This document shows, piece after piece, positions 47,741-58,666 of a DNA stretch of 64,000 nt (the first letter of the stretch is position 1; the number at the start of each line of letters is the position of its first letter). The stretch is taken from NCBI RefSeq assembly GCF_000759475.1, contig NZ_CP009454.1, positions 1,860,001-1,924,000 of the forward strand. Reading direction: 5' to 3'. Origin of the DNA: Pantoea rwandensis (lineage in GTDB: Bacteria > Pseudomonadota > Gammaproteobacteria > Enterobacterales > Enterobacteriaceae). Below the pieces are notes generated by a model, which saw only the letters and a program-made list of their open reading frames with translations, had not been told where the DNA came from and did no database searches. Position numbers and translations under genes: made by a program.

Positions 47741-50464
47741 ATGGCTACAATCCATGTAGACGGTAAAGAATATGATGTGAACGGAGCCGACAACCTGTTG
47801 CAGGCGTGTCTCTCTCTGGGCCTTGATATTCCTTATTTTTGCTGGCATCCGGCGCTGGGAAGCGTGGGAGCCTGCCGCCAGTGCGCGGTGAAGCAATTCC
47901 AGAATGCCGAAGATACCCGTGGTCGTCTTGTTATGTCATGCATGACACCGGCGTCGGACGGCACCTTTATCTCCATTGACGATGGCGAAGCGAAAGAGTT
48001 TCGTGAAAGCGTGGTGGAATGGCTGATGACCAACCACCCGCACGACTGTCCAGTGTGCGAAGAGGGCGGTAACTGCCATCTGCAAGATATGACGGTCATG
48101 ACGGGCCACAGCTTCCGTCGTTACCGCTTCACCAAACGTACGCACCAGAATCAGGACCTCGGCCCGTTCATCTCCCATGAAATGAACCGCTGTATTGCCT
48201 GCTATCGCTGCGTGCGTTACTACAAAGATTACGCAGACGGCAAAGATCTTGGCGTTTACGGTGCCCATGACAACGTTTACTTCGGTCGCCCGGAAGATGG
48301 CACGCTGGAGAGCGAGTTCTCCGGTAACCTGGTCGAAATCTGCCCGACCGGCGTATTCACCGATAAAACGCACTCCGAACGCTACAACCGTAAATGGGAT
48401 ATGCAGTTCGCACCGAGCATCTGCCAGCAGTGCAGCGTGGGTTGTAACACCAGCCCAGGCGAACGTTATGGTGAATTGCGTCGTATTGAAAACCGCTACA
48501 ACGGCACCGTAAACCACTATTTCCTGTGTGACCGTGGTCGCTTTGGGTACGGCTATGTAAACCGCAAAGATCGTCCACGTCATCCAGTACAGAAACGCGG
48601 TAACGATTGGGTCAGCCTCAACGCTGAACAAGCGGTGAATGCGGCGGCTGACGTACTGCGTCAGGCGAAGCGTGTGATCGGCATTGGGTCACCGCGTGCC
48701 AGCATTGAAAGCAACTTTGCGCTGCGTGAACTCGTCGGCGCGGAAAACTTCTCCACCGGTATGCCTGCCGCCGAGCAAGCACGCGTGGAGTTGATGCTGA
48801 AAGTACTGCAGGAAGGCGGTATCTATACGCCATCACTGCGTGAAATCGAAAGCTACGATGCGGTGCTGGTGCTGGGTGAAGATCTGACGCAGGTTGGTGC
48901 GCGTGTCGCACTGTCTGTGCGTCAGGCGGTGAAAGGCAAAGCGCGTGAAATGGCAGCAGCCCAGAAAGTGGCTGACTGGCAGATCGCGGCGATCCTGAAC
49001 ATCGGTCAGCACGCCAAACATCCGCTGTTTGTCACCAACGTTGATGAAACCCGCCTTGATGATATCGCGGCGTGGAGCTATCGCGCACCGGTGGAAGATC
49101 AGGCTCGTCTCGGTTTCGCCATTGCCAATGCGCTCGATGAAACAGCTCCAGCCGTCAGTGGCTTTGACAGCAAGCTGAACGGCAAGCTGGATGTGGTGGT
49201 ACAGGCGTTAGCCGGTGCCAAAAAGCCACTGATCATTTCTGGTACCCACTCTGGCAGCATCGCCATGATTGAAGCGGCCGCCAACGTAGCGAAAGCGTTG
49301 AAAGGTCGTGGTGCGGATGTCGGCATTACTTTCCTTGCGGGTGCGGCCAACAGTTTTGGCCTCGGCCTGATGGGCGGTCAATCGCTGGATAGCGCACTGG
49401 AACAGCTGGATAAAGGTGAAGCGGATGCGCTGGTGGTGTTAGAGAACGATCTCTACCGTCACGCACCGAAAGCCACCGTGGATGCGGCGCTGCATAACAC
49501 CGCACACGTGATTGTGGTTGATCATCAGCGCACGGCGACGCTGGAAAAAGCCGGTCTGGTGCTCTCTACTGCGAGCTTCGCAGAGAGCGATGGCACCTCG
49601 ATCAACCAGGAAGGCCGCGCACAGCGTTTCTTCCAGGTTTACGATCCGTCTTACTACGACAACAACATTGTGATGCTGGAGAGCTGGCGCTGGCTGCACT
49701 CGCTGCACAGCACTGTTGAAAGCCGTCAGATTGACTGGACGCTGCTTGATCACGTGATCGATGCCACCGTTGCAGCATTGCCGCAGCTGAAAGGTATTAA
49801 AGACGCGGCGCCGGACGCAAGCTTCCGTATTCGCGGTCAGAAACTGGCGCGTTCACCGCACCGTAACAGTGGCCGTACCGCGATGCGTGCCAATATTAGC
49901 GTGCACGAACCGCGTCAGCCGCAAGACAAAGACACCATGTTTGCCTTCTCAATGGAGGGTAACAACCAACCAAGCGCACCACGTTCGCAGATTCCATTCG
50001 CCTGGGCTCCAGGCTGGAACTCCCCGCAAGCATGGAACAAGTTCCAGGCTGAAGTCGGTGGGAAACTGCGTCATGGCGATCCGGGTATGCGTCTGTTTGA
50101 AACGAGCGAAGGATCACTGCCGTGGTTCACCGCCGTGCCAGAAAGCTTTGTGGAAGGCAGCCAATATCGCGTTGCACCTTACTATCAGCTGTTTGGTAGT
50201 GAAGAAATGACTCAGCGTTCACCGACCTTCCAGAAGCGTATGTCGCCAGCCACGCTGGTGATTAACCCGGCTGATGCAGAGAAACTGGGCGTCAACAACG
50301 GCTCTGCGGTTGAACTGGTTTGTGCCGGTGAAACGCTGCGTCTGCCAGTACGCTTCTCCACTTCCCTGCAAGCAGGGCAGGTGGGTCTGCCGCTGGGTAT
50401 GCCAGGTGTGCCGCCGTTCCTCTCAGGTGCGCAAGTTGACAAACTGCAGGAGGCTGCACAATGA
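47741..50464 (+). CDS. nuoG: NuoG, NADH-quinone oxidoreductase subunit G
   Basis: NuoG is the largest peripheral subunit, with a ferredoxin-like N-terminus and a molybdopterin-oxidoreductase-like body that has no molybdenum cofactor. The [2Fe-2S] ligands are Cys34, Cys45, Cys48 and Cys67. [14 protein letters not shown] and [13 protein letters not shown] carry the next clusters, and CQQCSVGCN carries the ligands of the extra N7 cluster. ATG 47741 gives [11 protein letters not shown] as in E. coli and 907 residues; the ATG three codons upstream is too near the GGAAG. Its stop overlaps nuoH. Confidence 0.97.
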   Translation: MATIHVDGKEYDVNGADNLLQACLSLGLDIPYFCWHPALGSVGACRQCAVKQFQNAEDTRGRLVMSCMTPASDGTFISIDDGEAKEFRESVVEWLMTNHPHDCPVCEEGGNCHLQDMTVMTGHSFRRYRFTKRTHQNQDLGPFISHEMNRCIACYRCVRYYKDYADGKDLGVYGAHDNVYFGRPEDGTLESEFSGNLVEICPTGVFTDKTHSERYNRKWDMQFAPSICQQCSVGCNTSPGERYGELRRIENRYNGTVNHYFLCDRGRFGYGYVNRKDRPRHPVQKRGNDWVSLNAEQAVNAAADVLRQAKRVIGIGSPRASIESNFALRELVGAENFSTGMPAAEQARVELMLKVLQEGGIYTPSLREIESYDAVLVLGEDLTQVGARVALSVRQAVKGKAREMAAAQKVADWQIAAILNIGQHAKHPLFVTNVDETRLDDIAAWSYRAPVEDQARLGFAIANALDETAPAVSGFDSKLNGKLDVVVQALAGAKKPLIISGTHSGSIAMIEAAANVAKALKGRGADVGITFLAGAANSFGLGLMGGQSLDSALEQLDKGEADALVVLENDLYRHAPKATVDAALHNTAHVIVVDHQRTATLEKAGLVLSTASFAESDGTSINQEGRAQRFFQVYDPSYYDNNIVMLESWRWLHSLHSTVESRQIDWTLLDHVIDATVAALPQLKGIKDAAPDASFRIRGQKLARSPHRNSGRTAMRANISVHEPRQPQDKDTMFAFSMEGNNQPSAPRSQIPFAWAPGWNSPQAWNKFQAEVGGKLRHGDPGMRLFETSEGSLPWFTAVPESFVEGSQYRVAPYYQLFGSEEMTQRSPTFQKRMSPATLVINPADAEKLGVNNGSAVELVCAGETLRLPVRFSTSLQAGQVGLPLGMPGVPPFLSGAQVDKLQEAAQ

Positions 50465-51438
50465 GCTGGCTGACACCGGACGCTATCGACATCCTCATCC
50501 AGATCCTGAAAACCATTGTGATCCTGCTGGTGGTGGTGGGTTGTGGTGCCTTTATGAGTTTCGCCGAGCGTCGTCTGCTCGGCTTATGGCAGAACCGTTA
50601 TGGACCGAACCGTGTTGGCTGGGGCGGCTCGCTGCAGCTCGCGGCTGACATGATCAAAATGTTCTTTAAAGAGGACTGGGTTCCGCCGTTTACCGATCGC
50701 TTCATCTTTACTCTGGCACCGGTCATTGCCTTTGTATCGCTGCTGCTGGCGTTTGCTATCGTGCCGGTTTCGCCGACCTGGATGGTCACCGACCTGAATA
50801 TCGGTCTGCTGTTCTTCCTGATGATGGCGGGCCTGGCGGTCTATGCCGTGCTGTTCGCCGGTTGGTCGAGTAACAACAAATACTCGCTGCTGGGTGCGAT
50901 GCGTGCGTCGGCGCAGACGCTGAGCTACGAAGTGTTCCTTGGCCTGTCGCTGATGGGTGTGGTGGCGCAAGCCGGTTCATTCAACATGAACGCCATCGTC
51001 GAGAGCCAGGCGCACTTGTGGAACATCATTCCGCAGTTCTTCGGCTTCGTAACCTTCTGTATCGCGGGCGTCGCGGTGTGTCACCGTCATCCGTTTGACC
51101 AACCAGAAGCGGAACAGGAACTGGCCGATGGCTACCACATCGAATACGCCGGTATGAAGTTCGGTCTGTTCTTCGTCGGTGAATACGTGGCGATCACCAC
51201 CGTTTCAGCGCTGATTGTGACGCTGTTCTTCGGTGGCTGGCACGGTCCATTCCTGCCGCCATTCATCTGGTTCGCGCTGAAAACGGCGTTCTTCATGGTG
51301 ATGTTTATCCTGATTCGTGCTGCGCTGCCGCGTCCACGTTATGACCAGGTGCTGTCGTTCGGCTGGAAAGTGTGTCTGCCGTTGACGTTATTGAACCTGC
51401 TGGCGACCGCCGCAGTGATTCTGTACAGCGCGCAGTAA
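50461..51438 (+). CDS. nuoH: NuoH, NADH-quinone oxidoreductase subunit H
   Basis: NuoH is the eight-helix membrane subunit that links the peripheral arm to the membrane arm and lines the quinone channel. [18 protein letters not shown] (about residues 37-54) and the acidic loop [20 protein letters not shown] are the conserved signatures. The 325 residues equal E. coli. It overlaps nuoG by four bases (ATGA). Confidence 0.97.
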   Translation: MSWLTPDAIDILIQILKTIVILLVVVGCGAFMSFAERRLLGLWQNRYGPNRVGWGGSLQLAADMIKMFFKEDWVPPFTDRFIFTLAPVIAFVSLLLAFAIVPVSPTWMVTDLNIGLLFFLMMAGLAVYAVLFAGWSSNNKYSLLGAMRASAQTLSYEVFLGLSLMGVVAQAGSFNMNAIVESQAHLWNIIPQFFGFVTFCIAGVAVCHRHPFDQPEAEQELADGYHIEYAGMKFGLFFVGEYVAITTVSALIVTLFFGGWHGPFLPPFIWFALKTAFFMVMFILIRAALPRPRYDQVLSFGWKVCLPLTLLNLLATAAVILYSAQ

Positions 51439-51449
51439 GGGGTTTTGAG

Positions 51450-51992
51450 ATGACTTTAAAAGATATTGTCGTTGGCTTCGGCACGACACTGCGCAGTATC
51501 TGGATGATAGGCATGCACGCCTTCGCCAAGCGCGAAACCCAGATGTATCCAGAAGAGCCGGTCTATCTGCCGCCGCGCTACCGTGGTCGTATCGTGCTGA
51601 CGCGCGATCCCGACGGCGAAGAGCGTTGCGTTGCCTGTAACCTTTGTGCGGTAGCCTGTCCAGTGGGCTGTATCTCACTGCAGAAAGCGGAAACGGTTGA
51701 TGGTCGTTGGTATCCGGAGTTCTTCCGCATCAACTTCTCGCGCTGCATCTTCTGCGGTCTGTGCGAAGAAGCCTGCCCGACCACGGCTATTCAGCTGACC
51801 CCCGATTTCGAGTTGGGTGAGTTCAAGCGTCAGGATCTGGTGTACGAGAAGCAGGACCTGCTGATTTCCGGTCCGGGTAAATATCCGGAGTACAACTTCT
51901 ATCGCATGGCGGGTATGGCGATCGACGGGAAAGAGAAGGGCGAAGCGGAAAACGAAGCCAAGCCAATCGACGTCAAAAGCTTGTTACCTTAA
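51450..51992 (+). CDS. nuoI: NuoI, NADH-quinone oxidoreductase subunit I
   Basis: NuoI carries the [4Fe-4S] clusters N6a and N6b. The two ferredoxin motifs are complete: Cys60, Cys63, Cys66, Cys70 and Cys99, Cys102, Cys105, Cys109. ATG 51450 with AAGGGG upstream gives 180 residues as in E. coli; the longer frame from 51372 lies inside nuoH. Confidence 0.97.
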   Translation: MTLKDIVVGFGTTLRSIWMIGMHAFAKRETQMYPEEPVYLPPRYRGRIVLTRDPDGEERCVACNLCAVACPVGCISLQKAETVDGRWYPEFFRINFSRCIFCGLCEEACPTTAIQLTPDFELGEFKRQDLVYEKQDLLISGPGKYPEYNFYRMAGMAIDGKEKGEAENEAKPIDVKSLLP

Positions 51993-52002
51993 GGAGCCAG
52001 GT

Positions 52003-52554
52003 ATGGAATTTGCGTTTTATCTTTGCGGACTGGTGGCGGTGCTGACGACATTGCGCGTTATCACTCACACCAATCCGGTACATGCGCTGCTGTACCTGAT
52101 TGTGTCGCTGCTTTCGATTGCGGGTGTCTTCTTCTCGATGGGCGCCTACTTTGCCGGTGCGCTGGAGATCATTGTTTACGCCGGTGCCATTATGGTGCTG
52201 TTCGTGTTCGTGGTGATGATGCTGAACCTGGGCAAAACCCAGCAGGATCAAGAGCGCGAGTGGCTGAAGCCTTCGCTGTGGATTGGGCCGGGCATCGTCT
52301 CCCTGTTGCTGCTGGTGGTGATGATTTACGCCATTAGCACCGCGCACGATCAGGGTATTGATGGCACCGTCATCGATGCGAAAGCGGTCGGTATCAGTCT
52401 GTTTGGTCCTTACGTACTGGCGGTTGAGCTGGCGTCAATGCTGCTGCTGGCCGGTCTGGTGGTGGCCTTCCATATCGGACGTGAAGAGCGTCAGGGCGAA
52501 GTGCTGAGCAATCGCCATGCTGATGCACATGCGAATAAGGAGGATCACGCATGA
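52003..52554 (+). CDS. nuoJ: NuoJ, NADH-quinone oxidoreductase subunit J
   Basis: NuoJ is a five-helix membrane subunit with the conserved third-helix segment [20 protein letters not shown] (about residues 51-70), whose pi-bulge couples quinone chemistry to proton pumping. The 183 residues match E. coli (184). It is 10 bp after nuoI and overlaps nuoK by four bases. Confidence 0.96.
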   Translation: MEFAFYLCGLVAVLTTLRVITHTNPVHALLYLIVSLLSIAGVFFSMGAYFAGALEIIVYAGAIMVLFVFVVMMLNLGKTQQDQEREWLKPSLWIGPGIVSLLLLVVMIYAISTAHDQGIDGTVIDAKAVGISLFGPYVLAVELASMLLLAGLVVAFHIGREERQGEVLSNRHADAHANKEDHA

Positions 52555-52853
52555 TCCCGTTACAACACGGCCTGATGTTGGCTGCTGTGCTGTTTGTTCT
52601 CGGCCTGACCTCGCTGGTACTGCGCCGCAATTTGCTGTTCATGCTGATTGGTCTGGAGATTATGATCAACGCCGCGGCACTGGCGCTGGTGGTAGCAGGT
52701 AGCTACTGGGGACAAGCTGACGGCCAGGTGATGTACATTCTGGCGATCAGCCTCGCGGCGGCGGAAGCCAGCATTGGCCTGGCTCTGCTGCTCCAGCTCT
52801 ATCGTCGTCGTCAGACGCTGAACATTGACACAGTGAGCGAGATGCGCGGATGA
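52551..52853 (+). CDS. nuoK: NuoK, NADH-quinone oxidoreductase subunit K
   Basis: NuoK is an MrpC-like three-helix subunit. The conserved membrane glutamates Glu36 ([12 protein letters not shown]) and Glu72 ([13 protein letters not shown]) are present. The 100 residues equal E. coli. It overlaps both neighbours by four bases. Confidence 0.96.
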   Translation: MIPLQHGLMLAAVLFVLGLTSLVLRRNLLFMLIGLEIMINAAALALVVAGSYWGQADGQVMYILAISLAAAEASIGLALLLQLYRRRQTLNIDTVSEMRG

Positions 52854-54685
52854 ATCTTCTCTATTTAACCGTATTATTTCCGCTGATTGGCTTCCTGCTA
52901 TTGGCGTTTTCCCGTGGTCGCTGGTCGGAGAATCTGTCGGCAGCGGTGGGAATGGGATCGGTCGGTCTGGCGGCATTGACCACCGTTTTCGTTGGTATGG
53001 ATTTCTTCAGCAACGGTCAACAGCCTTTTACTCAGGCGCTGTGGACCTGGATTCAGGTCGGCCACTTTGATATCAAAGTGAACCTGGTACTGGACGGCTT
53101 GTCACTGACCATGCTGTCGGTGGTCACGGGTGTCGGTTTCTTCATCCACATGTTCGCTTCATGGTACATGCGCGGTGAAGAGGGCTATTCACGCTTCTTC
53201 GCTTACACCAACCTGTTCATCGCGAGCATGGTGGTGTTGGTGCTGGCCGACAACCTGATGCTGATGTATCTCGGTTGGGAAGGCGTGGGCCTGTGTTCTT
53301 ATCTGCTGATTGGCTTCTACTACAGCAACCCAGAGAACGGCAAAGCGGCGATGAAAGCCTTTATCATCACCCGTGTCGGTGACGTGTTCCTGGCTTTCGC
53401 GCTGTTCATTCTCTACAACGAGCTGGGTACGCTGAACTTCCGCGAGCTGGTGGAGCTGGCGCCTGCGCACTTCGCCGCTGACAACCACATGCTGCAGTGG
53501 GCAACCCTGATGCTGTTGGGGGGGGCGGTCGGTAAATCTGCACAGTTGCCACTGCAAACGTGGCTGGCCGATGCGATGGCGGGTCCTACGCCAGTATCAG
53601 CGCTGATCCACGCCGCCACCATGGTGACCGCGGGTGTTTACCTGATTGCGCGTACCCATGGCCTGTTCCTGCTGACGCCGGAAGTGCTGCATCTGGTGGG
53701 GATTGTGGGTGCGATCACCTTAGTGCTGGCAGGCTTTGCCGCGCTGGTGCAAACCGACATCAAGCGCGTGCTGGCTTACTCAACCATGAGTCAAATCGGC
53801 TACATGTTCCTGGCGCTGGGCGTACAGGCATGGGACGCGGCCATTTTCCACTTGATGACGCACGCTTTCTTTAAAGCACTGCTGTTCCTTTCTTCTGGTT
53901 CGGTCATTTTGGCCTGCCACCACGAGCAGAACATCTTCAAAATGGGCGGCCTGCGTAAGAGCATCCCATTGGTGTACACCTGCTTCCTGGTCGGCGGCGC
54001 AGCGCTGGCGGCACTGCCGCTGATTACCGCAGGTTTCTACAGTAAAGATGAAATCCTGTTTGGTGCGCTGGCGAATGGTCACATCAATCTGATGGTGGCG
54101 GGTCTGGTCGGTGCATTCCTGACCTCAATCTACACCTTCCGCATGATCTTCATCGTGTTCCACGGCGAAGAGAAAATTCATGCACATGCGGGCAAAGGCA
54201 TTACTCACCATCTGCCACTGATTATTCTGTTAGTGCTCTCCACCTTCGTTGGCGCCATGATTACGCCACCGCTGGCGGGCGTGCTGCCGCAGAATGAATT
54301 CGGTGAGGGCGGAAAAGTGGCGCTGGAAATCACCTCTGGCGTGGTCGCGATTGTCGGCATCCTGATTGCAGCTGCACTGTGGCTCGGCAAACGCCAGCTG
54401 GTCACCAGCGTCGCCAACAGCGCGCCGGGCCGTTTCTTCGGCACCTGGTGGTTTGCGGCATGGGGCTTCGACTGGCTGTATGACAAGGTGTTTGTGAAAC
54501 CTTATCTCGGCATTGCCTGGCTGCTGAAGCGCGATCCGCTGAACTCACTGATGAACCTGCCTGCGCTGTTGTCGCGCATCGGTAATAAAGGCCTGGTGGT
54601 GAGCGAGAACGGTTACGTGCGCTGGTATGTGGCTTCCATGAGTGTCGGTGCCGTGGTGGTACTGGCGCTGATGCTGGTGATTTAA
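52850..54685 (+). CDS. nuoL: NuoL, NADH-quinone oxidoreductase subunit L
   Basis: NuoL is the distal antiporter-like proton-pumping subunit with about 16 helices and the lateral helix near the C-terminus. [18 protein letters not shown] contains the essential Glu of helix 5, and [20 protein letters not shown] contains the key Lys of helix 7. It has 611 residues (E. coli 613). A 220-bp gap separates it from nuoM. Confidence 0.97.
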   Translation: MNLLYLTVLFPLIGFLLLAFSRGRWSENLSAAVGMGSVGLAALTTVFVGMDFFSNGQQPFTQALWTWIQVGHFDIKVNLVLDGLSLTMLSVVTGVGFFIHMFASWYMRGEEGYSRFFAYTNLFIASMVVLVLADNLMLMYLGWEGVGLCSYLLIGFYYSNPENGKAAMKAFIITRVGDVFLAFALFILYNELGTLNFRELVELAPAHFAADNHMLQWATLMLLGGAVGKSAQLPLQTWLADAMAGPTPVSALIHAATMVTAGVYLIARTHGLFLLTPEVLHLVGIVGAITLVLAGFAALVQTDIKRVLAYSTMSQIGYMFLALGVQAWDAAIFHLMTHAFFKALLFLSSGSVILACHHEQNIFKMGGLRKSIPLVYTCFLVGGAALAALPLITAGFYSKDEILFGALANGHINLMVAGLVGAFLTSIYTFRMIFIVFHGEEKIHAHAGKGITHHLPLIILLVLSTFVGAMITPPLAGVLPQNEFGEGGKVALEITSGVVAIVGILIAAALWLGKRQLVTSVANSAPGRFFGTWWFAAWGFDWLYDKVFVKPYLGIAWLLKRDPLNSLMNLPALLSRIGNKGLVVSENGYVRWYVASMSVGAVVVLALMLVI

Positions 54686-54905
54686 AGATTGATGAGCGGG
54701 GGCGAGAGGATCAAGGGTTCTTTCTCCCCAGAAGCGAATGTGAAAAATTGCCTGAATGACGAAGCGTTATTGATATAGCCCGTTTCGTTGCCGTTAGTGT
54801 GCAGCAACCAAAGCGTATTTTGTACGTGAGGGTGGCGAGCGCTGACGGTGATGGAAGTGGCAAGCAAGATAGCTCGAAATCAGGTTAAAAAAAGGGAAGT
54901 ATGCC

Positions 54906-56426
54906 GTGCTATTACCTTGGCTAATAATCATACCTTTTGTTGGGGGTCTGCTTTGCTGGTTAGCAGAGCGCCTCGGCGCAAAAGTGCCGCGCTGGATCGC
55001 CATGATCACCATGGGGCTGACGCTGGCACTCGGTCTGCAGTTGTGGCTGCAGGGAGGCTATTCACTCACCCAGGCTGCTGGAATGCCGCAGTGGCAGTCG
55101 ACTTTCTCGGTGCCATGGATTCCACGCTTCGGTATTAACTTCCATCTGGCTATTGACGGTTTGTCACTGCTGATGGTGGTGCTGACTGGCCTGCTCGGTT
55201 TGATGGCGGTGCTTTGTTCCTGGAATGAAATCGAGAAGTATCAGGGCTTTTTCCACCTCAACCTGATGTGGATCCTCGGTGGTGTGATTGGCGTGTTCCT
55301 TTCCATCGATATGTTCCTGTTCTTCTTCTTCTGGGAAATGATGCTGGTGCCGATGTACTTCCTCATCGCGCTCTGGGGTCATAAAGCCTCTGACGGTAAA
55401 ACCCGTATCTCGGCGGCGACCAAATTCTTCATCTATACCCAGGCCTCGGGTCTGGTGATGTTGATTGCGATTCTGGCGCTGGTGTTTGTGCACTACAACG
55501 CCACGGGCGTCTGGACCTTCAGCTACGAAGAGCTGCTGAAAACGCCAATGTCGCATACCGTTGAATATCTGCTGATGCTCGGCTTCTTTATCGCCTTCGC
55601 CGTGAAAATGCCGGTGGTGCCTCTGCACGGCTGGTTGCCGGATGCGCACAGTCAGGCGCCGACCGCCGGTTCGGTTGACCTCGCAGGTATCTTGCTGAAA
55701 ACCGCAGCCTACGGCTTACTGCGCTTTAGCTTGCCGCTGTTCCCGAACGCGTCAGCAGAGTTTGCGCCTATCGCCATGTGGCTCGGCATCATCGGTATCT
55801 TCTACGGTGCCTGGATGGCGTTCTCGCAAACCGATATTAAACGTCTGATTGCTTATACCTCTGTTTCGCACATGGGCTTCGTGCTGATTGCCATCTACAC
55901 CGGCAGCCAGTTGGCGTTCCAGGGCGCGGTGATTCAGATGATTGCGCACGGCCTGTCCGCCGCAGCACTGTTCATCTTGTGTGGTCAGCTGTATGAGCGC
56001 CTGCACACGCGTGACCTGCGCCAGATGGGCGGTTTGTGGGGTCGTATCAAATGGATTCCAGGCCTGTCACTGTTCTTCGCCGTCGCCAACTTGGGTATGC
56101 CGGGCACCGGTAACTTTGTCGGTGAATTCATGATTCTGACCGGCAGCTTCCAGGTCGTTCCGGTAATCATCGTGATTGCCACCTTTGGCCTGGTGTTTGC
56201 CTCGGTGTACTCGCTGATCATGATGCAGCGTGCTTACTACGGTGAAGCGAAATCAAAAGATCCGCTGCCGGGCATGTCACCGCGTGAATTCATGACCATC
56301 GGCGTGCTGGTGGTGCTGCTGGTTCTGCTGGGTATTTATCCTCAGCCGATCCTCGACACGTCCCATGCTGCGATGAGTAATATTCAGCAGTGGTTTACCG
56401 CTTCAATTTCAACTACAAGGCCGTAA
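54906..56426 (+). CDS. nuoM: NuoM, NADH-quinone oxidoreductase subunit M
   Basis: NuoM is the second antiporter-like proton pump. FFFFFWEMMLVPMYFLIALWG contains the conserved helix-5 Glu (shown in part), and FAVKMPVVPLHGWLPDAHSQ the helix-7 Lys. The frame begins at GTG 54906 (read as MLLPWLIIIPFVGG, compare E. coli MLLPWLILIPFIGG), with AAGGGAAG upstream; the ATG at 54901 is out of frame. It has 506 residues (E. coli 509). Confidence 0.97.
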   Translation: MLLPWLIIIPFVGGLLCWLAERLGAKVPRWIAMITMGLTLALGLQLWLQGGYSLTQAAGMPQWQSTFSVPWIPRFGINFHLAIDGLSLLMVVLTGLLGLMAVLCSWNEIEKYQGFFHLNLMWILGGVIGVFLSIDMFLFFFFWEMMLVPMYFLIALWGHKASDGKTRISAATKFFIYTQASGLVMLIAILALVFVHYNATGVWTFSYEELLKTPMSHTVEYLLMLGFFIAFAVKMPVVPLHGWLPDAHSQAPTAGSVDLAGILLKTAAYGLLRFSLPLFPNASAEFAPIAMWLGIIGIFYGAWMAFSQTDIKRLIAYTSVSHMGFVLIAIYTGSQLAFQGAVIQMIAHGLSAAALFILCGQLYERLHTRDLRQMGGLWGRIKWIPGLSLFFAVANLGMPGTGNFVGEFMILTGSFQVVPVIIVIATFGLVFASVYSLIMMQRAYYGEAKSKDPLPGMSPREFMTIGVLVVLLVLLGIYPQPILDTSHAAMSNIQQWFTASISTTRP

Positions 56427-56432
56427 TTCGCC

Positions 56433-57896
56433 ATGACAATAACTCCTCAACATCTGATCGCGTTGCTACCGCTGTTGATCGTCGGATTGACGGTGGTGGT
56501 GGTGATGCTGTCCATTGCGTGGCGACGCAACCACTTTGTTAATGCCACGCTGACGGTCATTGGCCTGAACGTGGCGCTGTTTTCACTGTGGTTTGTCGGT
56601 CATGTCGGTGCCATGGATGTCACGCCGCTGCTGCGCGTTGACGGCTACTCGATGTTCTATACCGCGCTAGTGCTACTTGCCAGCCTCGCGACCTGCACCT
56701 TTGCTTATCCTTGGCTGGCCGGTTTCCCGGACAACAAAGATGAGTTCTATCTGCTCGTGCTGATTGCGGCTCTGGGTGGCATCGTACTGGCGAGCGCCAA
56801 CCATCTGGCGGCACTGTTCATCGGGATTGAACTGCTGTCACTGCCGCTGTTTGGTCTTATCGGTTACGCCTTCCGTCAGAAACGTTCGCTGGAAGCGGCG
56901 CTGAAATACATGATCCTGTCCGCTGCAGCGTCCTCGTTCCTGATTTTTGGTATCGCGCTGATTTATGCCGATTCGGGCAGCCTGAGCTTCGTACAGTTAG
57001 GTAAGAGCCTGAATGACAGTATGATCCAGCAACCGCTGCTGCTGGTCGGTTTGGGCATGATGATTATCGGCCTCGGCTTTAAACTGTCACTGGTTCCGTT
57101 CCACCTGTGGACGCCAGACGTTTATCAGGGTGCGCCAGCGCCGGTTTCAACCTTCCTGGCTACCGCCAGCAAAATCGCTATCTTTGGCGTGGTGATGCGT
57201 TTGTTCCTGTACGCGCCAGTCACTGACAGTGAAGCCGTACGCACCGTGTTGGGCGTGATTGCCTTCGTATCGATTCTGTTCGGTAACCTGATGGCGATTT
57301 CGCAGAGCAACATCAAACGCCTGCTCGGTTACTCCTCAATCGCACACCTTGGCTATTTGCTGGTGTCGTTGATTGCGGTGAAAACCCATCAGCTGTCGCT
57401 GGAAACGGCGGGTGTGTACCTGGCGGGTTACCTGTTCAGCAGCCTCGGCGCATTCGGTGTGGTCAGCCTGATGTCCAGCCCGTACCGTGGCCCGGATGCT
57501 GATACGCTCTACTCTTACCGTGGTCTGTTCTGGCACCGTCCGATTCTGTCAGCGGTAATGACCGTGATGATGCTGTCTCTGGCCGGTATCCCGATGACCT
57601 TGGGCTTCATTGGTAAGTTCTATGTGATCGCTTCCGGTGTGAATGCGCACCTGTGGTGGCTGACTGCGGCGGTTGTTGCTGGTAGTGCGATTGGTCTTTA
57701 CTACTACCTGCGCGTTACCGTGAGCCTGTACCTCAGCCCGCCTGAGATGCACACCCGTGACCGTGATACGCCAGCCAACTGGGCCTTCACCGCCGGTGGT
57801 GTGGTAGTGCTGATCTCGGCGATTCTGGTACTGCTGTTGGGTGTCTATCCGCAGCCACTGATCTCGCTGGTACAGATGGCACAGCCGCTGATGTAA
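56433..57896 (+). CDS. nuoN: NuoN, NADH-quinone oxidoreductase subunit N
   Basis: NuoN is the antiporter-like subunit nearest the quinone module. The conserved segments [16 protein letters not shown] (helix 5 Glu) and [21 protein letters not shown] (helix 7 Lys, in part) are seen. It has 487 residues (E. coli 485). It is the last gene of the operon, six bases after nuoM, and a strong terminator follows. Confidence 0.97.
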   Translation: MTITPQHLIALLPLLIVGLTVVVVMLSIAWRRNHFVNATLTVIGLNVALFSLWFVGHVGAMDVTPLLRVDGYSMFYTALVLLASLATCTFAYPWLAGFPDNKDEFYLLVLIAALGGIVLASANHLAALFIGIELLSLPLFGLIGYAFRQKRSLEAALKYMILSAAASSFLIFGIALIYADSGSLSFVQLGKSLNDSMIQQPLLLVGLGMMIIGLGFKLSLVPFHLWTPDVYQGAPAPVSTFLATASKIAIFGVVMRLFLYAPVTDSEAVRTVLGVIAFVSILFGNLMAISQSNIKRLLGYSSIAHLGYLLVSLIAVKTHQLSLETAGVYLAGYLFSSLGAFGVVSLMSSPYRGPDADTLYSYRGLFWHRPILSAVMTVMMLSLAGIPMTLGFIGKFYVIASGVNAHLWWLTAAVVAGSAIGLYYYLRVTVSLYLSPPEMHTRDRDTPANWAFTAGGVVVLISAILVLLLGVYPQPLISLVQMAQPLM

Positions 57897-57914
57897 ATGC
57901 GCTTTGACCTCAGG

Positions 57915-57943
57915 AATCAGGCCCAAGGGCCTGATTTTTTTTG
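57915..57943 (+). terminator. Terminator of the nuo operon
   Basis: AATCAGGCC and GGCCTGATT form a 9-bp perfect stem with a CAAG loop, followed by TTTTTTTT. It starts 19 bp after the nuoN stop. Confidence 0.93.
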
Positions 57944-58062
57944 CCTGTAATCTGAGAATGCGATCACGACAAGGCAATGCGGCAACCCTGTACGGCTGCT
58001 TAATACCCGCGCGCTGTGATACTCTCAGGGGATCACTTTTTTCGCTCAGACAAGGAAGCATC

Positions 58063-58515
58063 ATGGAAATGCAATGGCTTGATTGCCACCACAGTGAACT
58101 GAGTGCACAGCAGTTGTATACCGTGCTGGCACTGCGCAATCACGTATTCATTGTGGAGCAAAACTGCCCCTATCAAGACGTAGATGGTCAGGATTTGCGA
58201 GCAGAGAATCGCCACATTATGGGCTTCCTTGACGGAAAATTATTGGCCTACGCTCGCGTGCTTACGCCCTCACTGGACAGCGCCCCGGTGCTGATTGGTC
58301 GCGTGATCGTGTCCGAAGAAGCGCGTGGCCTGAAGTTGGGCTATCGACTGATGGAGAAAGCACTGGAGAGCTGCGATACCCATTGGCCGCAACGCACTAT
58401 TTATTTATCGGCGCAGGCCCATCTGGAAGGTTTTTACGGTCGGCTTGGCTTCAAAGCGGTGGGGGACGTTTACATGGAAGATAACATTCCGCACATCGGT
58501 ATGCAGAAAGCGTAA
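58063..58515 (+). CDS. elaA: ElaA, GNAT-family acetyltransferase
   Basis: This small cytosolic GNAT protein has unknown substrate. The acetyl-CoA-binding region is IGRVIVSEEARGLKLGYRLM (about residues 77-96), with the Arg-Gly-x-x-x-Gly pyrophosphate loop. EQNCPYQDVDGQDL and HLEGFYGRLGF are shared with E. coli ElaA. ATG 58063 has AAGGA upstream and gives 150 residues (E. coli 153). A long frame from 57904 overlaps the nuo terminator and is not used. A perfect 11-bp stem (58514-58539) overlaps the stop codon as a likely terminator. Confidence 0.9.
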   Translation: MEMQWLDCHHSELSAQQLYTVLALRNHVFIVEQNCPYQDVDGQDLRAENRHIMGFLDGKLLAYARVLTPSLDSAPVLIGRVIVSEEARGLKLGYRLMEKALESCDTHWPQRTIYLSAQAHLEGFYGRLGFKAVGDVYMEDNIPHIGMQKA

Positions 58516-58539
58516 TGGCGAGGAATGCTCCTCGCCATT
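58514..58539 (+). terminator. Hairpin at the end of elaA
   Basis: AATGGCGAGGA pairs with TCCTCGCCATT (11 bp, loop ATGC), overlapping the elaA stop codon and followed by only TTTAT. Termination may be partial. Confidence 0.6.
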
Positions 58540-58661
58540 TATACCCGTCATACTTCAAATTACCAGTGAGTTGGCTGCTCTGGCTCACCCGAATTACTGA
58601 CTTGAGTCAGCTCATCGGGTTCTCTCGTTTGCTGCCTTCCCGAAATTCGAACTTTTTAGGG
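58540..58661. repeat. ERIC-like element between elaA and opgD
   Basis: It begins TATACCCGTCATACTTCAAA, includes GTTGGCTGCTCTGGCTCACC, CTTGAGTCAGCTCATCGGG, and ends GTTTGCTGCCTTCCCG with AATTCGAACTTTTTAGG. The block order is ERIC in reverse complement, with a diverged core. It ends five bases before the opgD stop. Confidence 0.8.
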
Positions 58662-58666
58662 GGATA

